Assembly: GCF_025717555.1 (NCBI RefSeq)
Contig: NZ_JAJIRP010000007.1
Coordinates: 186,001 to 250,000, forward strand
Length of the DNA: 64,000 nt
Direction: 5' to 3'
DNA from: Paucibacter sp. B2R-40
Lineage (GTDB): Bacteria > Pseudomonadota > Gammaproteobacteria > Burkholderiales > Burkholderiaceae_C
Shown: piece after piece, positions 29,717-39,608 of the stretch
Layout of the letters: each line of letters starts with the position of its first letter
How positions within the stretch are numbered: the first letter of the stretch is position 1
Position numbers and translations under genes: made by a program
Notes under the pieces: model-generated
Seen by the model: the letters and a program-made list of their open reading frames with translations, nothing else
The model's database searches: none
Told to the model about the DNA's origin: nothing

Positions 29717-31672
29717 ATGGCTGAGCCGGCAGGCATGGCCGCGCGCGGCGCGAGGCGGATGCGATGGCCGCTGGTGGTGGGTTTGATATTCGCCAGCTTG
29801 TTGGGCGGCATTGCCCTGGCGGAATGGGCGGGTTGGCCCGGTTTGGCGCCTTGGCTGGCTCAGCGCTTCAATTCGCAAGACAGCGCTGGCCCCCAGGTCG
29901 CGCTAGGGGAGGGCAGCCGCATCCATTTGATCCTCAGACCCCGCTTGATTGCGATCGGCCTGACCCTTGCACGGCCCGGCGAGGCAGGCACTTTGGCCGT
30001 CGCCGAGGCGCTTGAGCTGGAGTGGCTCTGGACGGATGTGTGGCGCTGGAAAAAGCACGGGCAAGCGCTGCGTTTGCAGGCCGTCGAGGTTGACCATTTG
30101 CAGCTGAGCTGGACGCGCGACGCTGCCTTGCGCGGCAATTGGCAAGGGCACAGCCAAGGGAACAGGCCGCAGCAGGGCGCGGGCAGTGAAGATGCTCCCT
30201 TGGCCCTGCCAGAGATTGGACATTTGCGCATTGCCAATGGCAGTCTGACCGTCGACGATCAACCGCTCCAACTGAAGGCGACGGCCAAGTTCCATACCAG
30301 CACCGAGGGCGGCTGGCATGCCGATGTGCAGGGCAGTTTGCGCCAACAAGTGCTGAGCCTGCAGGCGAGCGCCAGTGCCAATTTGCCGCTGCTGAGCCAT
30401 CAGGGCGGCCCGCCGGTTCAGCTCAAAGCGAGCCTGAGGCAGGGCAGCAGCACGCTGGAATTCGACGGTACCGCAGCTTCGCTGCTCGATGCCCAAGAGC
30501 TCAACGGACAGATACGGGTCTCCGGGGCGTCGCTGGCGGCTGTGGGCAAACCCTTGGGGCTGAGTCTGCCGCGGAGCCAGGCTTTTGAGCTCCAAGGCGG
30601 CTTGCTGCACCGAGCCGGGGTTTGGCGTCTCACCGCTGCGCAGGCCCGCGTGGGCCGCAGCCGTCTGGCAGGAGATTTTGCTTTCATGCCGGGCCTTGCC
30701 CGCCCCAAACTCACCGGCACCTTGCGCGGCGGACCCTTGATGCTGGCCGATCTGGGCTCGGCCATTGGCACCGACGAAAAACCCAAACGAGCCGATCGGG
30801 TCCTGCCCGATCGCCCCTTCGATATTCCGGCGCTCTCCGCCATGGATGCGCAGCTGAGTGTCAGCTTGACATCGCTGGATTCGGGCACTGCGGCGGTTGC
30901 TCCCTTGACGCCGGTCGACGCGGTGCTGGTGCTTGACGACGGCGTGCTTCGCATCAGCCAACTCCGTGCCGGTGTGGGCGGCGGCGTGCTGACCGGGGAA
31001 ACGACGCTTGACTCCAAGACCAGCCCGCCCCAGTGGACGGCCAAATTGATGATGCAAGGCTTGGCCATTGACCGCTGGTTGCCGGTGCTGCAACACAGCC
31101 AGGCGGGGCCAGGCATGGCCAAAAGCTATCTCACGGGTCAGTTGGAGGCCAATGCCCAGATGCGCGGCCGGGGCCGTAGTGTGGCGGAATTATTGGCCAC
31201 GCTGGACGGGGAATTCGATGCGGTGCTCCGCAAAGGGTCTCTGTCACATCTGATCACCGAGGGGATGGGCTTGGATATCGCTCAAGGCCTGGGTATCTGG
31301 TTGCGCGGCGACGACAACTTGGCCTTGAACTGCGCCGTCGTCAAGGGGCGTGTGCGTGCCGGTGTTGTGCATCCCAAGTGGGCGGTGATTGACAGCAATG
31401 ACAGCCGCATCGATATGAGCGGCAATATCAACCTGGCGACCGAACAAATCCATTTGCGCGTCGTCGCTCAACCCAAGGATTTTTCGCCGCTGAGTTTGCG
31501 CGCTCCTTTGCGCGTGGAAGGGTCGCTGGCTATGCCGCACCTGGCCTTGGAAGGAAGCGCTCTGGGCGCAAAGCTGATTGCTGCCATTGCACTGGGCGCC
31601 TTGGCAGCACCCGCAGCGCTGATTCCTTTCATCGACACCGGCGGCGACGTACCGCCCTTGGCTTGCCCATGA
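29717..31672 (+). CDS. AsmA-family inner-membrane/periplasmic protein
   Basis: A 651-residue protein with one N-terminal membrane segment (about residues 16-36; WPLVVGLIFASLLGGIAL) and a large periplasmic domain rich in beta strands. AsmA-family members are bridge-like proteins linked to phospholipid transport to the outer membrane and outer-membrane assembly. The C-terminal block with LDGEFDAVLRKGSLSHLITE, then VKGRVRAGVVHP and MSGNINLATEQIHL, is a clear AsmA-like signature. It ends with a short Ala-rich hydrophobic stretch. ATG codons at residues 7 and 15 are alternative starts. It stands alone; no operon partner is close. Confidence 0.85.
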   Translation: MAEPAGMAARGARRMRWPLVVGLIFASLLGGIALAEWAGWPGLAPWLAQRFNSQDSAGPQVALGEGSRIHLILRPRLIAIGLTLARPGEAGTLAVAEALELEWLWTDVWRWKKHGQALRLQAVEVDHLQLSWTRDAALRGNWQGHSQGNRPQQGAGSEDAPLALPEIGHLRIANGSLTVDDQPLQLKATAKFHTSTEGGWHADVQGSLRQQVLSLQASASANLPLLSHQGGPPVQLKASLRQGSSTLEFDGTAASLLDAQELNGQIRVSGASLAAVGKPLGLSLPRSQAFELQGGLLHRAGVWRLTAAQARVGRSRLAGDFAFMPGLARPKLTGTLRGGPLMLADLGSAIGTDEKPKRADRVLPDRPFDIPALSAMDAQLSVSLTSLDSGTAAVAPLTPVDAVLVLDDGVLRISQLRAGVGGGVLTGETTLDSKTSPPQWTAKLMMQGLAIDRWLPVLQHSQAGPGMAKSYLTGQLEANAQMRGRGRSVAELLATLDGEFDAVLRKGSLSHLITEGMGLDIAQGLGIWLRGDDNLALNCAVVKGRVRAGVVHPKWAVIDSNDSRIDMSGNINLATEQIHLRVVAQPKDFSPLSLRAPLRVEGSLAMPHLALEGSALGAKLIAAIALGALAAPAALIPFIDTGGDVPPLACP

Positions 31673-32360
31673 GCGCGTATGCACCGCTTGCTGCTTAATC
31701 CAATAGCTTCAGCATCAGGTGATTCAGCGTTTCCACAAGTGGCCATATCGGCGAAGCCCGGTACTTGGGGTTCACTGCTGCGTTGGCCGCCTCAGAAGAA
31801 ACGGTGAAATCTGCGCCAAGTCCGTGGCATTTCGCGACACCAGCTCTGCGTTGCGTTGCGTTGCGTTTGGTTTTGCTGAATGCTTAGCAAGCTCCTCATT
31901 CGTTTGATCCGGCTCTGCGCTTGTTTCGGCTTGGCACGACCTCGGTGGTCTCCCCGCGTAGCTAACGCGGGCGCTTCTTGCCCCGCAAGGAACGCAGTTT
32001 GGCTTTACGAATCAGGCGTGCCACACGTTTGACGCTGCAACGACCGCCAACCTCTTTGAGATCATGGAGCACGCGCGGACCGAACTGCAATGAGGCCGTC
32101 GATTGCGCCGCATGGAAATCTGGCACCAGAGCCGTAGGTTGGCCCTTCGGCGGTCAACTCCATAGGCTTCCACAGCCTGCTACCTTTGTAATTTGGCGGT
32201 TCAGACAATGGGCTAGCTTGTCGGATTTATCAAATACTAGATAGAGCAATCGCCTCTTGGACCGATGAGGCCCCATTGCAATGCTGGCGCCACAGCGTTG
32301 ACTACAGCACCCAGTCATCGGTCTTCAACTTTACAGAGCAGCCTACGCTGTTGGCCCTTT
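31673..32360. other. gene-poor region with a transposase remnant
   Basis: About 690 bp between the AsmA-like gene and the terminator of the encapsulin operon. It contains the IS3-type orfB remnant listed separately, a short GCGTT tandem run near 31850-31870 and a perfect hairpin CCCGCGT/ACGCGGG at 31953-31971 overlapping the remnant's stop codon. No intact gene is supported. Confidence 0.5.
31962..32090 (-). pseudogene. IS3-family transposase orfB remnant
   Basis: Reading the minus strand from about 32088 to the stop at 31962 gives about 42 codons. They include FGPRVLHDLKEVGGRC, then SVKRVARLIRKAKLRS and a basic tail. This is the helical helix-turn-helix block of IS3-type OrfB (pattern GSPRV..L...G...S..RVARLMR...LR). 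The DDE catalytic core that should follow is absent, and nothing in frame precedes it, so this is a decayed fragment. It shares orientation with the orfA-like remnant at 39.1 kb. Confidence 0.6.
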
Positions 32361-32397
32361 AAAAAGAAAAGGACGGCTGAGTTCGCACTCGCCGTCC
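32361..32397 (-). terminator. rho-independent terminator of the encapsulin operon
   Basis: On the minus strand GGACGGC (32397-32391) pairs with GCCGTCC (32377-32371), with an internal GAG/CTC pairing in the loop, followed by a TTTTCTTTTT tract (32370-32361). It lies 48 bp after the desulfurase stop codon, the expected place for the operon's end. Confidence 0.85.
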
Positions 32398-32444
32398 TGT
32401 AGGGTTTTGCTGCTTTTGGCTTTTGGCTTTGGGCTTAGCTGGGC

Positions 32445-34295
32445 CTATCGCCCTGCGACTCTTCGCACCACCGCCGCGAGATGGTCGATCTCCTCGCTGG
32501 TGTTGTAGAAAGCAAGCGAAGGCCGCACCGTGGCTTCAAGGCCGAAGCGGCGCAGAATCGGCTGGGCGCAGTGGTGGCCGGAGCGCACCGCGATGCCTTC
32601 CTCGTTCAGCGCACGGCCAATGTCTTCGGTCTTGTGACCGGGGATCACGAAGGACAAGACGCTGGTTTTACGCAAGGCCGTGCCCACCAAGCGCACTTTC
32701 GGGATCTGCAGCAGTTGGTGAGTCGCGTAGTCCAGCAGGTCATGCTCATACTTGGCGACGTTTTCCAGGCCCAGCTTTAGCAGATAGTCCAAGGCAGCTC
32801 CCAGACCCACCGCGTCGGCGATATTGCCTGTTCCGGCCTCGAAGCGCGAGGGTGGTGGGTTGAATACCGTGCGCTCAAAAGTGACGTCAGCAATCATATT
32901 GCCGCCGCCCTGCCAAGGCGGTGTCTCCTCCAGCACTTCGCGTCGACCGTAGACGACGCCGATGCCGGTCGGCGCGAAGACCTTGTGGCCCGAGAAGACA
33001 AGGAAGTCTGCGCCCAAGCTCTGCACATTGACACGCAGATGCGAGACCGACTGCGCCGCGTCCACCAGCGTGCGAACTCCGGCGGCCTTGGCCAGTGCCA
33101 CGATCTCGTGGATCGGCGTGATCGTGCCCAAAGCGTTGGAGACATGCGTCACCGCCGCCAACTTCGTGCGCGGATTGAGCAGTTTGCGGTACTCGTCCAG
33201 CAGGATCTGGCCCGTGTCATCGACCGGAATCACCCGCAGCTTGGCGCCTTTTTCGGCCGCCAACTGCTGCCAGGGCACGATATTGGCGTGATGCTCCAGG
33301 TGCGAGACGATGATCTCGTCGCCGGCACCGATGTACTTGGCGCCCCAGCTCTTGGCGACCAGATTGATGCCTTCGGTGGCGCCGCGCACGAAGATGATTT
33401 CTTCGCTCGAGGCGGCCCCCAGAAAGCGCGCCACGGTGTCGCGCGCGCCTTCATAGGCGTCGGTAGCTCGTGCCGCCAGTTCATGCGCCGCGCGGTGGAT
33501 ATTGCTGTTCTCGTGTTCGTAGAAATACGAGAGCCGCTCAATCACCTGGCGGGGCTTTTGCGTGGTCGCCGCGTTGTCCAGCCAGACCAGTTGCTTGCCT
33601 TTGACTCGCTCTTGCAAGATGGGGAAGTCCCGCCTCACTGCCTGCACATCGAAGCCGCCTGGGGCGCTGCGAGGCTGTGTCTGCGGGGCACCGGCGCGAG
33701 ACTCGTGCGCCTGCACCTGACCGGGCTGCACAAAGTAGTAGCCGCCGGACTCATCCCGCTTGCCGCTCAGTTCGGTAGTACCAGGCTGGCTGCTGTGCAC
33801 GTTGCCAAGCAGGGCCCTCAGCGTATCCTGGCCCGGCAGACCAAAAGCTTGGGCACTGATGCGGTCTTCCGGCTCCGGCAAGGGAGCCGCCGCAGCCGTG
33901 ATCGGATGCGTGGCCTCGTTGACGAAGTAGTAGCCGCCCGGCGATGAACTCGCCGGTGCGCCCCCCGCTTGCGGCTCCTTGGGGTGCGAGGTCGAAGGCA
34001 GTATGGACGGCAGCGCCGCTGCATAGGCCTCGGGCACGCCCTGCGCCACGCCGCCCTGACGCGGCGCCTGAGCGGCATGGGCCTGGCCGGCCGGCGCTGC
34101 TTCAAGCTGCGGCGTCAGGTCCTCGCGCAAGTCCAGGTCCTGATCGGGTTTGCTAGGCGAGGTTTTCGCAGCGAAGTTCGGCCCCGGTTCGCCATTCGGC
34201 AAAGCGGAGAAGAACTCACCGGCCAGGCGGCTTAGCAGACCCACATCCGGCAAGTTGAGACTTGCGCTGTCACTTGTAGGTATCTGGATACTCAT
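32445..34295 (-). CDS. encapsulated cysteine desulfurase (family 2A encapsulin cargo)
   Basis: A 616-residue PLP enzyme that converts cysteine to alanine plus enzyme-bound persulfide. The C-terminal 400 residues (from about 215, FDVQAVRRDFPIL) are a SufS-type desulfurase: PLP Lys at about 438 in FSGHKVFAPTG and catalytic Cys at about 576 in VRSGHHCAQP. The first 215 residues are a low-complexity Pro/Ala/Gln-rich extension absent from housekeeping SufS. It carries a conserved helix (LPDVGLLSRLAGEFFSALP, residues 15-33) and the motif GGYYFV twice (about 120-125 and 184-189). Such an extension is known to load the desulfurase into family 2A encapsulin shells. The ATG at 34295 lies inside the shell gene (26-base overlap), so the two are co-expressed. 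Confidence 0.93.
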   Translation of the reverse strand: MSIQIPTSDSASLNLPDVGLLSRLAGEFFSALPNGEPGPNFAAKTSPSKPDQDLDLREDLTPQLEAAPAGQAHAAQAPRQGGVAQGVPEAYAAALPSILPSTSHPKEPQAGGAPASSSPGGYYFVNEATHPITAAAAPLPEPEDRISAQAFGLPGQDTLRALLGNVHSSQPGTTELSGKRDESGGYYFVQPGQVQAHESRAGAPQTQPRSAPGGFDVQAVRRDFPILQERVKGKQLVWLDNAATTQKPRQVIERLSYFYEHENSNIHRAAHELAARATDAYEGARDTVARFLGAASSEEIIFVRGATEGINLVAKSWGAKYIGAGDEIIVSHLEHHANIVPWQQLAAEKGAKLRVIPVDDTGQILLDEYRKLLNPRTKLAAVTHVSNALGTITPIHEIVALAKAAGVRTLVDAAQSVSHLRVNVQSLGADFLVFSGHKVFAPTGIGVVYGRREVLEETPPWQGGGNMIADVTFERTVFNPPPSRFEAGTGNIADAVGLGAALDYLLKLGLENVAKYEHDLLDYATHQLLQIPKVRLVGTALRKTSVLSFVIPGHKTEDIGRALNEEGIAVRSGHHCAQPILRRFGLEATVRPSLAFYNTSEEIDHLAAVVRRVAGR

Positions 34296-35199
34296 GGTAT
34301 TTGCCGATCTCCACATCATCCAAGAGGGCCAGTGCGTCATCGCTCTGCACGGCCAGCGAGCAATACAGCGAGATCAGGTAGGAGGCGATCGCGTTGCGGT
34401 TGATGCCCATGAAGCGGACCGACAGGCCCGGGCTTTGCTCGCCGGCCAGGCCAGGCTGGAACAGACCGACCACACCTTGGCGCTTTTCGCCGACGCGGAT
34501 CAACAAAATCTTGCTCTTGCCGTCGGCCACAGGCACCTTGTCCGAAGGCACCAGCGGCACGCCGCGCCAGGTCAGGAATTGCGAGCCGAACAAGCTGACA
34601 GTCGGCGGCGGCACACCGCGGCGGGTGCATTCGCGGCCAAAGGCTGCGATCACCAACGGGTGGGTCAGGAAGAAGGCCGGCTCTTTCCAGACCTTGGTCA
34701 GCAGCTCGTCCAGATCATCGGGTGTGGGCGCGCCGGTCAGCGGATAGATGATCTGATCCGGTGCGACGGACGACAGCAGGCCGTAATCGGGGTTGTTGAT
34801 CAGCTCGGACTCCTGGCGCTCCTTGATGATCTCGATGGTCAGGCGCAGTTGTTCCTTGATTTGATCATGCGGGCTGCTGTAGAGATCGGACACGCGGGTG
34901 TGCACGTCCAAGACCGTGGAGACGGCATTGAGGAAATACTCGCGCGGCCTGTCTTCGTAGTCGACAAAGGTCTGCGGCAGCTCGCTCTCGTCGCGCTTGG
35001 CGCAAGTAACGCGGATGTCCTTGGCGTTCTTAACCTTGTTGAGGCGGTAGATGCCGGCCTCGACCGGCAGCCATTGCAGCAGATGCACCAGCCAGCGTGG
35101 GCTGATGGTCTCCAGCTGCGGAACGGTCTTGGTGGCATTGGCTAACTGACGCGCAGCGGAATCGCTGAGCGCCAATTGGGCTTCTTGGCTTTCGGCCAT
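34270..35199 (-). CDS. family 2A encapsulin shell protein (SrpI-like)
   Basis: A 309-residue major-capsid-like (HK97 fold) protein that self-assembles into an icosahedral protein compartment. It matches the family 2A type (SrpI of cyanobacteria) by length, by the N-terminal block LSDSAARQLANATKTVPQ and LETISPRWLVHLLQWLPVE, by FLTHPLVIAAFGRECTRRG, by RVGEKRQGVVGLFQPGL and by the end HEYPDTYK. No cyclic-nucleotide-binding insertion (family 2B) is present. AGGAG lies seven bases before the ATG at 35199. The neighbours are its desulfurase cargo, a serine acetyltransferase and a rhodanese, the usual partners of this family. The family call is strong; its cellular role in sulfur storage or cysteine-dependent sulfur transfer is inferred from characterised relatives. 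Confidence 0.95.
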   Translation of the reverse strand: MAESQEAQLALSDSAARQLANATKTVPQLETISPRWLVHLLQWLPVEAGIYRLNKVKNAKDIRVTCAKRDESELPQTFVDYEDRPREYFLNAVSTVLDVHTRVSDLYSSPHDQIKEQLRLTIEIIKERQESELINNPDYGLLSSVAPDQIIYPLTGAPTPDDLDELLTKVWKEPAFFLTHPLVIAAFGRECTRRGVPPPTVSLFGSQFLTWRGVPLVPSDKVPVADGKSKILLIRVGEKRQGVVGLFQPGLAGEQSPGLSVRFMGINRNAIASYLISLYCSLAVQSDDALALLDDVEIGKYHEYPDTYK

Positions 35200-35269
35200 G
35201 GGGCTTCTCCTGGGGTGGTGGTAGGTAAATGGTTAACTAAACGTCTATTGAAAGGGCAAGCAGGCGATT

Positions 35270-36256
35270 TCAGGCTTGGGCCTCACTTTGCGAGTTGGCT
35301 TGACTGATGTGGCTGCCGGCCGGCACGCTGCGCGTGACCCAGACATTGCCGCCAATGGTGGCGCCGCGCCCAATGGTGATGCGGCCAAGAATCGTGGCGC
35401 CCGCGTAAATCACCACTTCGTCTTCGACGACCGGATGGCGTGGCAAACCCTTTTGCACATGGCCCTCGGCGTCGACGGGGAAGCTGCGTGCGCCCAAGGT
35501 CACCGCTTGGTAGATGCGCACGCGCTCGCCGATCACGGCGGTCTCACCGATCACGACGCCCGTGCCATGGTCGATGAAAAGCCCCGCGCCGATGCGAGCG
35601 CCGGGATGGATGTCGATGCCGGTGCTGGCATGGGCCAACTCAGCCACGATGCGTGCCAGCAGCGGCACGCCCAGCCCGTAAAGCGCGTGCGCTAGCCGGT
35701 GATGAATCATCGCGGTGATGCCGGGATAGCAAAGCAGCACCTCGTCGACGCTGCGGGCGGCCGGGTCACCGTCAAAGGCGGCCATCACATCGCTGTCGAG
35801 CAAGCGCCGGATCGGCGCCAGCTTCTGGCCAAACTCGCGCGTCAGCGCCGAGGCCAAATGCTCCAAATCGGCTTCCGGCTTGCCCGGGCCGGCCCGCCCT
35901 GAATGGCGGTCGACATAGCGCAGCTCCAGCAAGATCTGAGCGCGCAATGCATGCAATTGGGTGTGCAGGGTATGGCCGACGAAAAAGTCCTCGCCGTCCT
36001 GCCGCAAATCAGGTGGCCCCAGGCGCATCGGGAACAGCGCGCCGCGCAGGCCTTCAACGATGGTGCCCAATGCCTGCGCAGAAGGCAGTTCGCGGCCGCC
36101 CGGTTCGCGTGGGCGCAGCTGCTGTTCGCGCCAATCATGGCGGGCGCGGCGCAGCGCGGCGACCACGCCGCCGAGTTGCAAATCGCCGTCGGCGGGCGCT
36201 CTTGGCGTGGCCTGCAGGTCTTGCACGTTTTGCACGTTATGCAATTGCGCGCCCAT
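35270..36256 (-). CDS. serine O-acetyltransferase (EpsC/CysE type)
   Basis: A 328-residue enzyme that acetylates L-serine with acetyl-CoA to O-acetylserine, the first step of cysteine synthesis. The N-terminal helical domain is followed by a C-terminal left-handed beta-helix of hexapeptide repeats (IDIHPGARIGAGLFIDHGTG, VVIGETAVIGE, GATILGRITIGRGATIGG). Active-site His-type residues are in FIDHGTGVVIGE and RHPVVEDEVV. The length and HPGA..G pattern fit the EpsC subtype often found with family 2A encapsulins. Its ATG shares one base with the rhodanese stop (TGATG). No O-acetylserine sulfhydrylase gene is nearby, so the next step is encoded elsewhere. Confidence 0.93.
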   Translation of the reverse strand: MGAQLHNVQNVQDLQATPRAPADGDLQLGGVVAALRRARHDWREQQLRPREPGGRELPSAQALGTIVEGLRGALFPMRLGPPDLRQDGEDFFVGHTLHTQLHALRAQILLELRYVDRHSGRAGPGKPEADLEHLASALTREFGQKLAPIRRLLDSDVMAAFDGDPAARSVDEVLLCYPGITAMIHHRLAHALYGLGVPLLARIVAELAHASTGIDIHPGARIGAGLFIDHGTGVVIGETAVIGERVRIYQAVTLGARSFPVDAEGHVQKGLPRHPVVEDEVVIYAGATILGRITIGRGATIGGNVWVTRSVPAGSHISQANSQSEAQA

Positions 36257-36738
36257 CAGTCTTGGCTCCAAGGCAGGCCACGAACGCGCCAGCCGTCGCT
36301 ATGGCCGCGCTGGCCGGCTTCGTTGAGCTCGCCCTCGAAGCCTTCTTGCACATTGAAGACCCGGGTGAAGCCGGCCTTTGCTGCGGCTTCGGCTGCCAGC
36401 GCCGAGCGCTTGCCGCTGCGGCACAGCAGCAAGACCAGCGATTGCTTGCCGCCGAGCTTGGCTTCCAGCTCCCGCGTGAAACGCGGGTTACGGGTCAGAC
36501 TGGTGCCGCTGGCCCAGGGCACGGCCAAGCTGCCCGGCACATGGCCGACAAATTTGAATTCTTCGGGCGAGCGCACATCCACCAGCGTGGCCGCACCGGC
36601 TTGCACCAGCGCCCAGGCTTGCTGGGGCGGCAGGCTGCCTGCAAAGGCCAGGCCCTCAGCGCCTGCTTGTTGCTCGGCGGCTTCCAAGACTTGACGCAGT
36701 TCGGGGCTGAGCAAGGGACTTTCGAGTACGGCTGACAT
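36256..36738 (-). CDS. rhodanese-like sulfurtransferase
   Basis: A 160-residue single-domain rhodanese. The core contains ATLVDVRSPEEFKFVGHVPG, and the active-site loop has the sulfur-carrying Cys in LLLCRSGKRSALAAEA. The final RVFNVQEGFEGEL is also typical. A helix-rich N-terminal part precedes the rhodanese fold. It is the first gene of the encapsulin operon and overlaps the serine acetyltransferase start. A role as persulfide acceptor or donor for the encapsulated desulfurase is plausible but inferred. The start at 36738 was chosen from the longer open frame because the preceding residues look non-coding; its ribosome binding site is weak. Confidence 0.9.
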   Translation of the reverse strand: MSAVLESPLLSPELRQVLEAAEQQAGAEGLAFAGSLPPQQAWALVQAGAATLVDVRSPEEFKFVGHVPGSLAVPWASGTSLTRNPRFTRELEAKLGGKQSLVLLLCRSGKRSALAAEAAAKAGFTRVFNVQEGFEGELNEAGQRGHSDGWRVRGLPWSQD

Positions 36739-37014
36739 GATGTGACAGAACCTTCCCACGCCGGCCAGCAAGCTTTCGGCGGGCGCTTTGAATTGAAGTG
36801 AGAGTGTCGTCAGCTTAAGAACTTGAGGGCATGCCTGGAACTGCCGATTGCGCCCATTCATAGTTGAAAAGCGAATATCAAACCGCTGCCGGCCGGCCGC
36901 CGTGGTTCACAAGATTTCCGCACATGCTTGCGCGCTTTGCTTCCTTGTGGAGAGGCGGGCGCGCTGCCAGCATCCAGGTTTTCCCACTATCGATTTATTG
37001 AAGGAGCCTCAAGC
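36739..37014. promoter_or_regulatory. divergent promoter region, encapsulin operon / groESL
   Basis: This 276 bp region must drive both the encapsulin operon (minus) and groESL (plus). I found no CIRCE element (TTAGCACTC-N9-GAGTGCTAA) and no convincing sigma-32 promoter with correct spacing. AAGGAG at 37000-37005 is the groES ribosome binding site. Shared control of the two units is possible but unproven. Confidence 0.4.
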
Positions 37015-37302
37015 ATGTCCATCCGTCCCTTGAATGACCGAGTGCTGATCAAGCGCCGGGACGCCGAAACCAAGACCGCCTCTGGCATCTTCATTCCCGA
37101 CAGTGCCGGCGAGAAGCCCGAACAGGGCGAAGTGCTGGCCGTCGGCCCTGGCAAATTGCTCGACAACGGCGTACGCCAGGCCTTGAGCCTGAAGGCCGGC
37201 GATCAAGTCTTGTTCGGCAAGTACGCCGGCCAAACTATCAAACTGGACGGCGACGAGTTGCTGGTGCTGCGCGAAGAAGACGTCTTTGCTGTGATCGAGT
37301 AA
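37015..37302 (+). CDS. groES: co-chaperonin GroES
   Basis: A 95-residue GroES that caps the GroEL chamber. The full sequence pattern is present: [18 protein letters not shown] at the start, the mobile loop with [28 protein letters not shown], and [23 protein letters not shown] near the end. The ATG at 37015 has AAGGAG nine bases upstream; a longer open frame is non-coding. groEL follows after 36 bp. The Burkholderiales main groESL is normally similar, so whether this is the primary or an additional copy cannot be decided from the window. Confidence 0.97.
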   Translation: MSIRPLNDRVLIKRRDAETKTASGIFIPDSAGEKPEQGEVLAVGPGKLLDNGVRQALSLKAGDQVLFGKYAGQTIKLDGDELLVLREEDVFAVIE

Positions 37303-37311
37303 GTGACTTAA

Positions 37312-38979
<1,668 letters not shown>

Positions 38980-39001
38980 GCTAGGTCATCCCTTCAGCAA
39001 G

Positions 39002-39038
39002 AAAAGGCCGAACCAAGGGTCGGCCTTTTCTTCTTTTT
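39002..39038 (+). terminator. rho-independent terminator of groESL
   Basis: AAAAGGCCGA at 39002-39011 pairs perfectly over ten bases with TCGGCCTTTT at 39020-39029, with an 8-base loop, followed by CTTCTTTTT. It lies 23 bp after the groEL stop. The A-run at its left side means it could also terminate from the other direction. Confidence 0.9.
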
Positions 39039-39041
39039 CGG

Positions 39042-39224
39042 TCAGCAGGCTGCCTTGAGCTTGGCCATTTCGCTGCGCAGCGATGTCGCCTCAGTGGCCG
39101 CAGGACCGAAGTCCTGTTCCTTGGGCTGCTTGATCCACATATCCAAACTCTTATCCGAAATCCCCAAGCGCTTGACCAGCCAAGGAAATTGTCGCGAACC
39201 ATGCCGATGTGCACAATGCAGCAC
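39042..39224 (-). pseudogene. IS3-family transposase orfA remnant
   Basis: A minus-strand frame of 60 codons contains LVKRLGISDKSLDMWIKQ and then ATEATSLRSEMAKLKA. This matches the helix-turn-helix and leucine-zipper region of IS3-type OrfA (VA..LG...SL..W.K.... then E...LR.E.A.LK). The N-terminal start of OrfA is lost and a stop follows directly, so the gene is broken. It lies directly after the groEL terminator, in the same orientation as the orfB remnant at 32.0 kb. Confidence 0.55.
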
Positions 39225-39608
39225 ACCCGATGACCTAGTAAGTTGTGGCGGTTCAAGGCTGGTTGCTGTCGCTCGGATTCGTCAGTCGTGAGGCGGCAAT
39301 GTGCCCAAAGCCGAAATTCAACTCCAGCGTTCACGGTCGCTGCAGCATTCGGTGCAGTCCTTCGTGGCTAAGAATCGGACTCACTGTGCCCGCCCTGTAG
39401 CAGTCACTGACTCGCAAAGAGTTGGCAGCGCCAATGTCGGGTACCGGGTGTGCAGCTGTCATAGGGGCCGGCGGCTCACGAGGCCCAGATACATCGAGGT
39501 CAAAAGGCTGCAGCTTGATCAGACGAATAGTCGCTGTCGACCCATCGGCGCCCGTCGAATATAGCGACTCGTTGCCATGCAACCCACCCTGTGTCGGCGC
39601 TGACTGTT
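39225..39608. other. no gene recognised between IS remnant and hydrolase
   Basis: About 384 bp with small open frames on both strands and no family resemblance. Possibly further decayed mobile-element sequence, but I cannot support a specific identity. Confidence 0.4.

Noticed and set aside
31953-31971. Hairpin as a terminator of the AsmA-family gene
   Set aside because: It lies 280 bp after the stop, has no T run and overlaps the transposase remnant.
36739-37014. CIRCE element or sigma-32 promoter for groESL
   Set aside because: No TTAGCACTC inverted repeat was seen, and CTTGAG and CCCATTCA near 36822-36860 are about 25 bases apart, too far for sigma-32.
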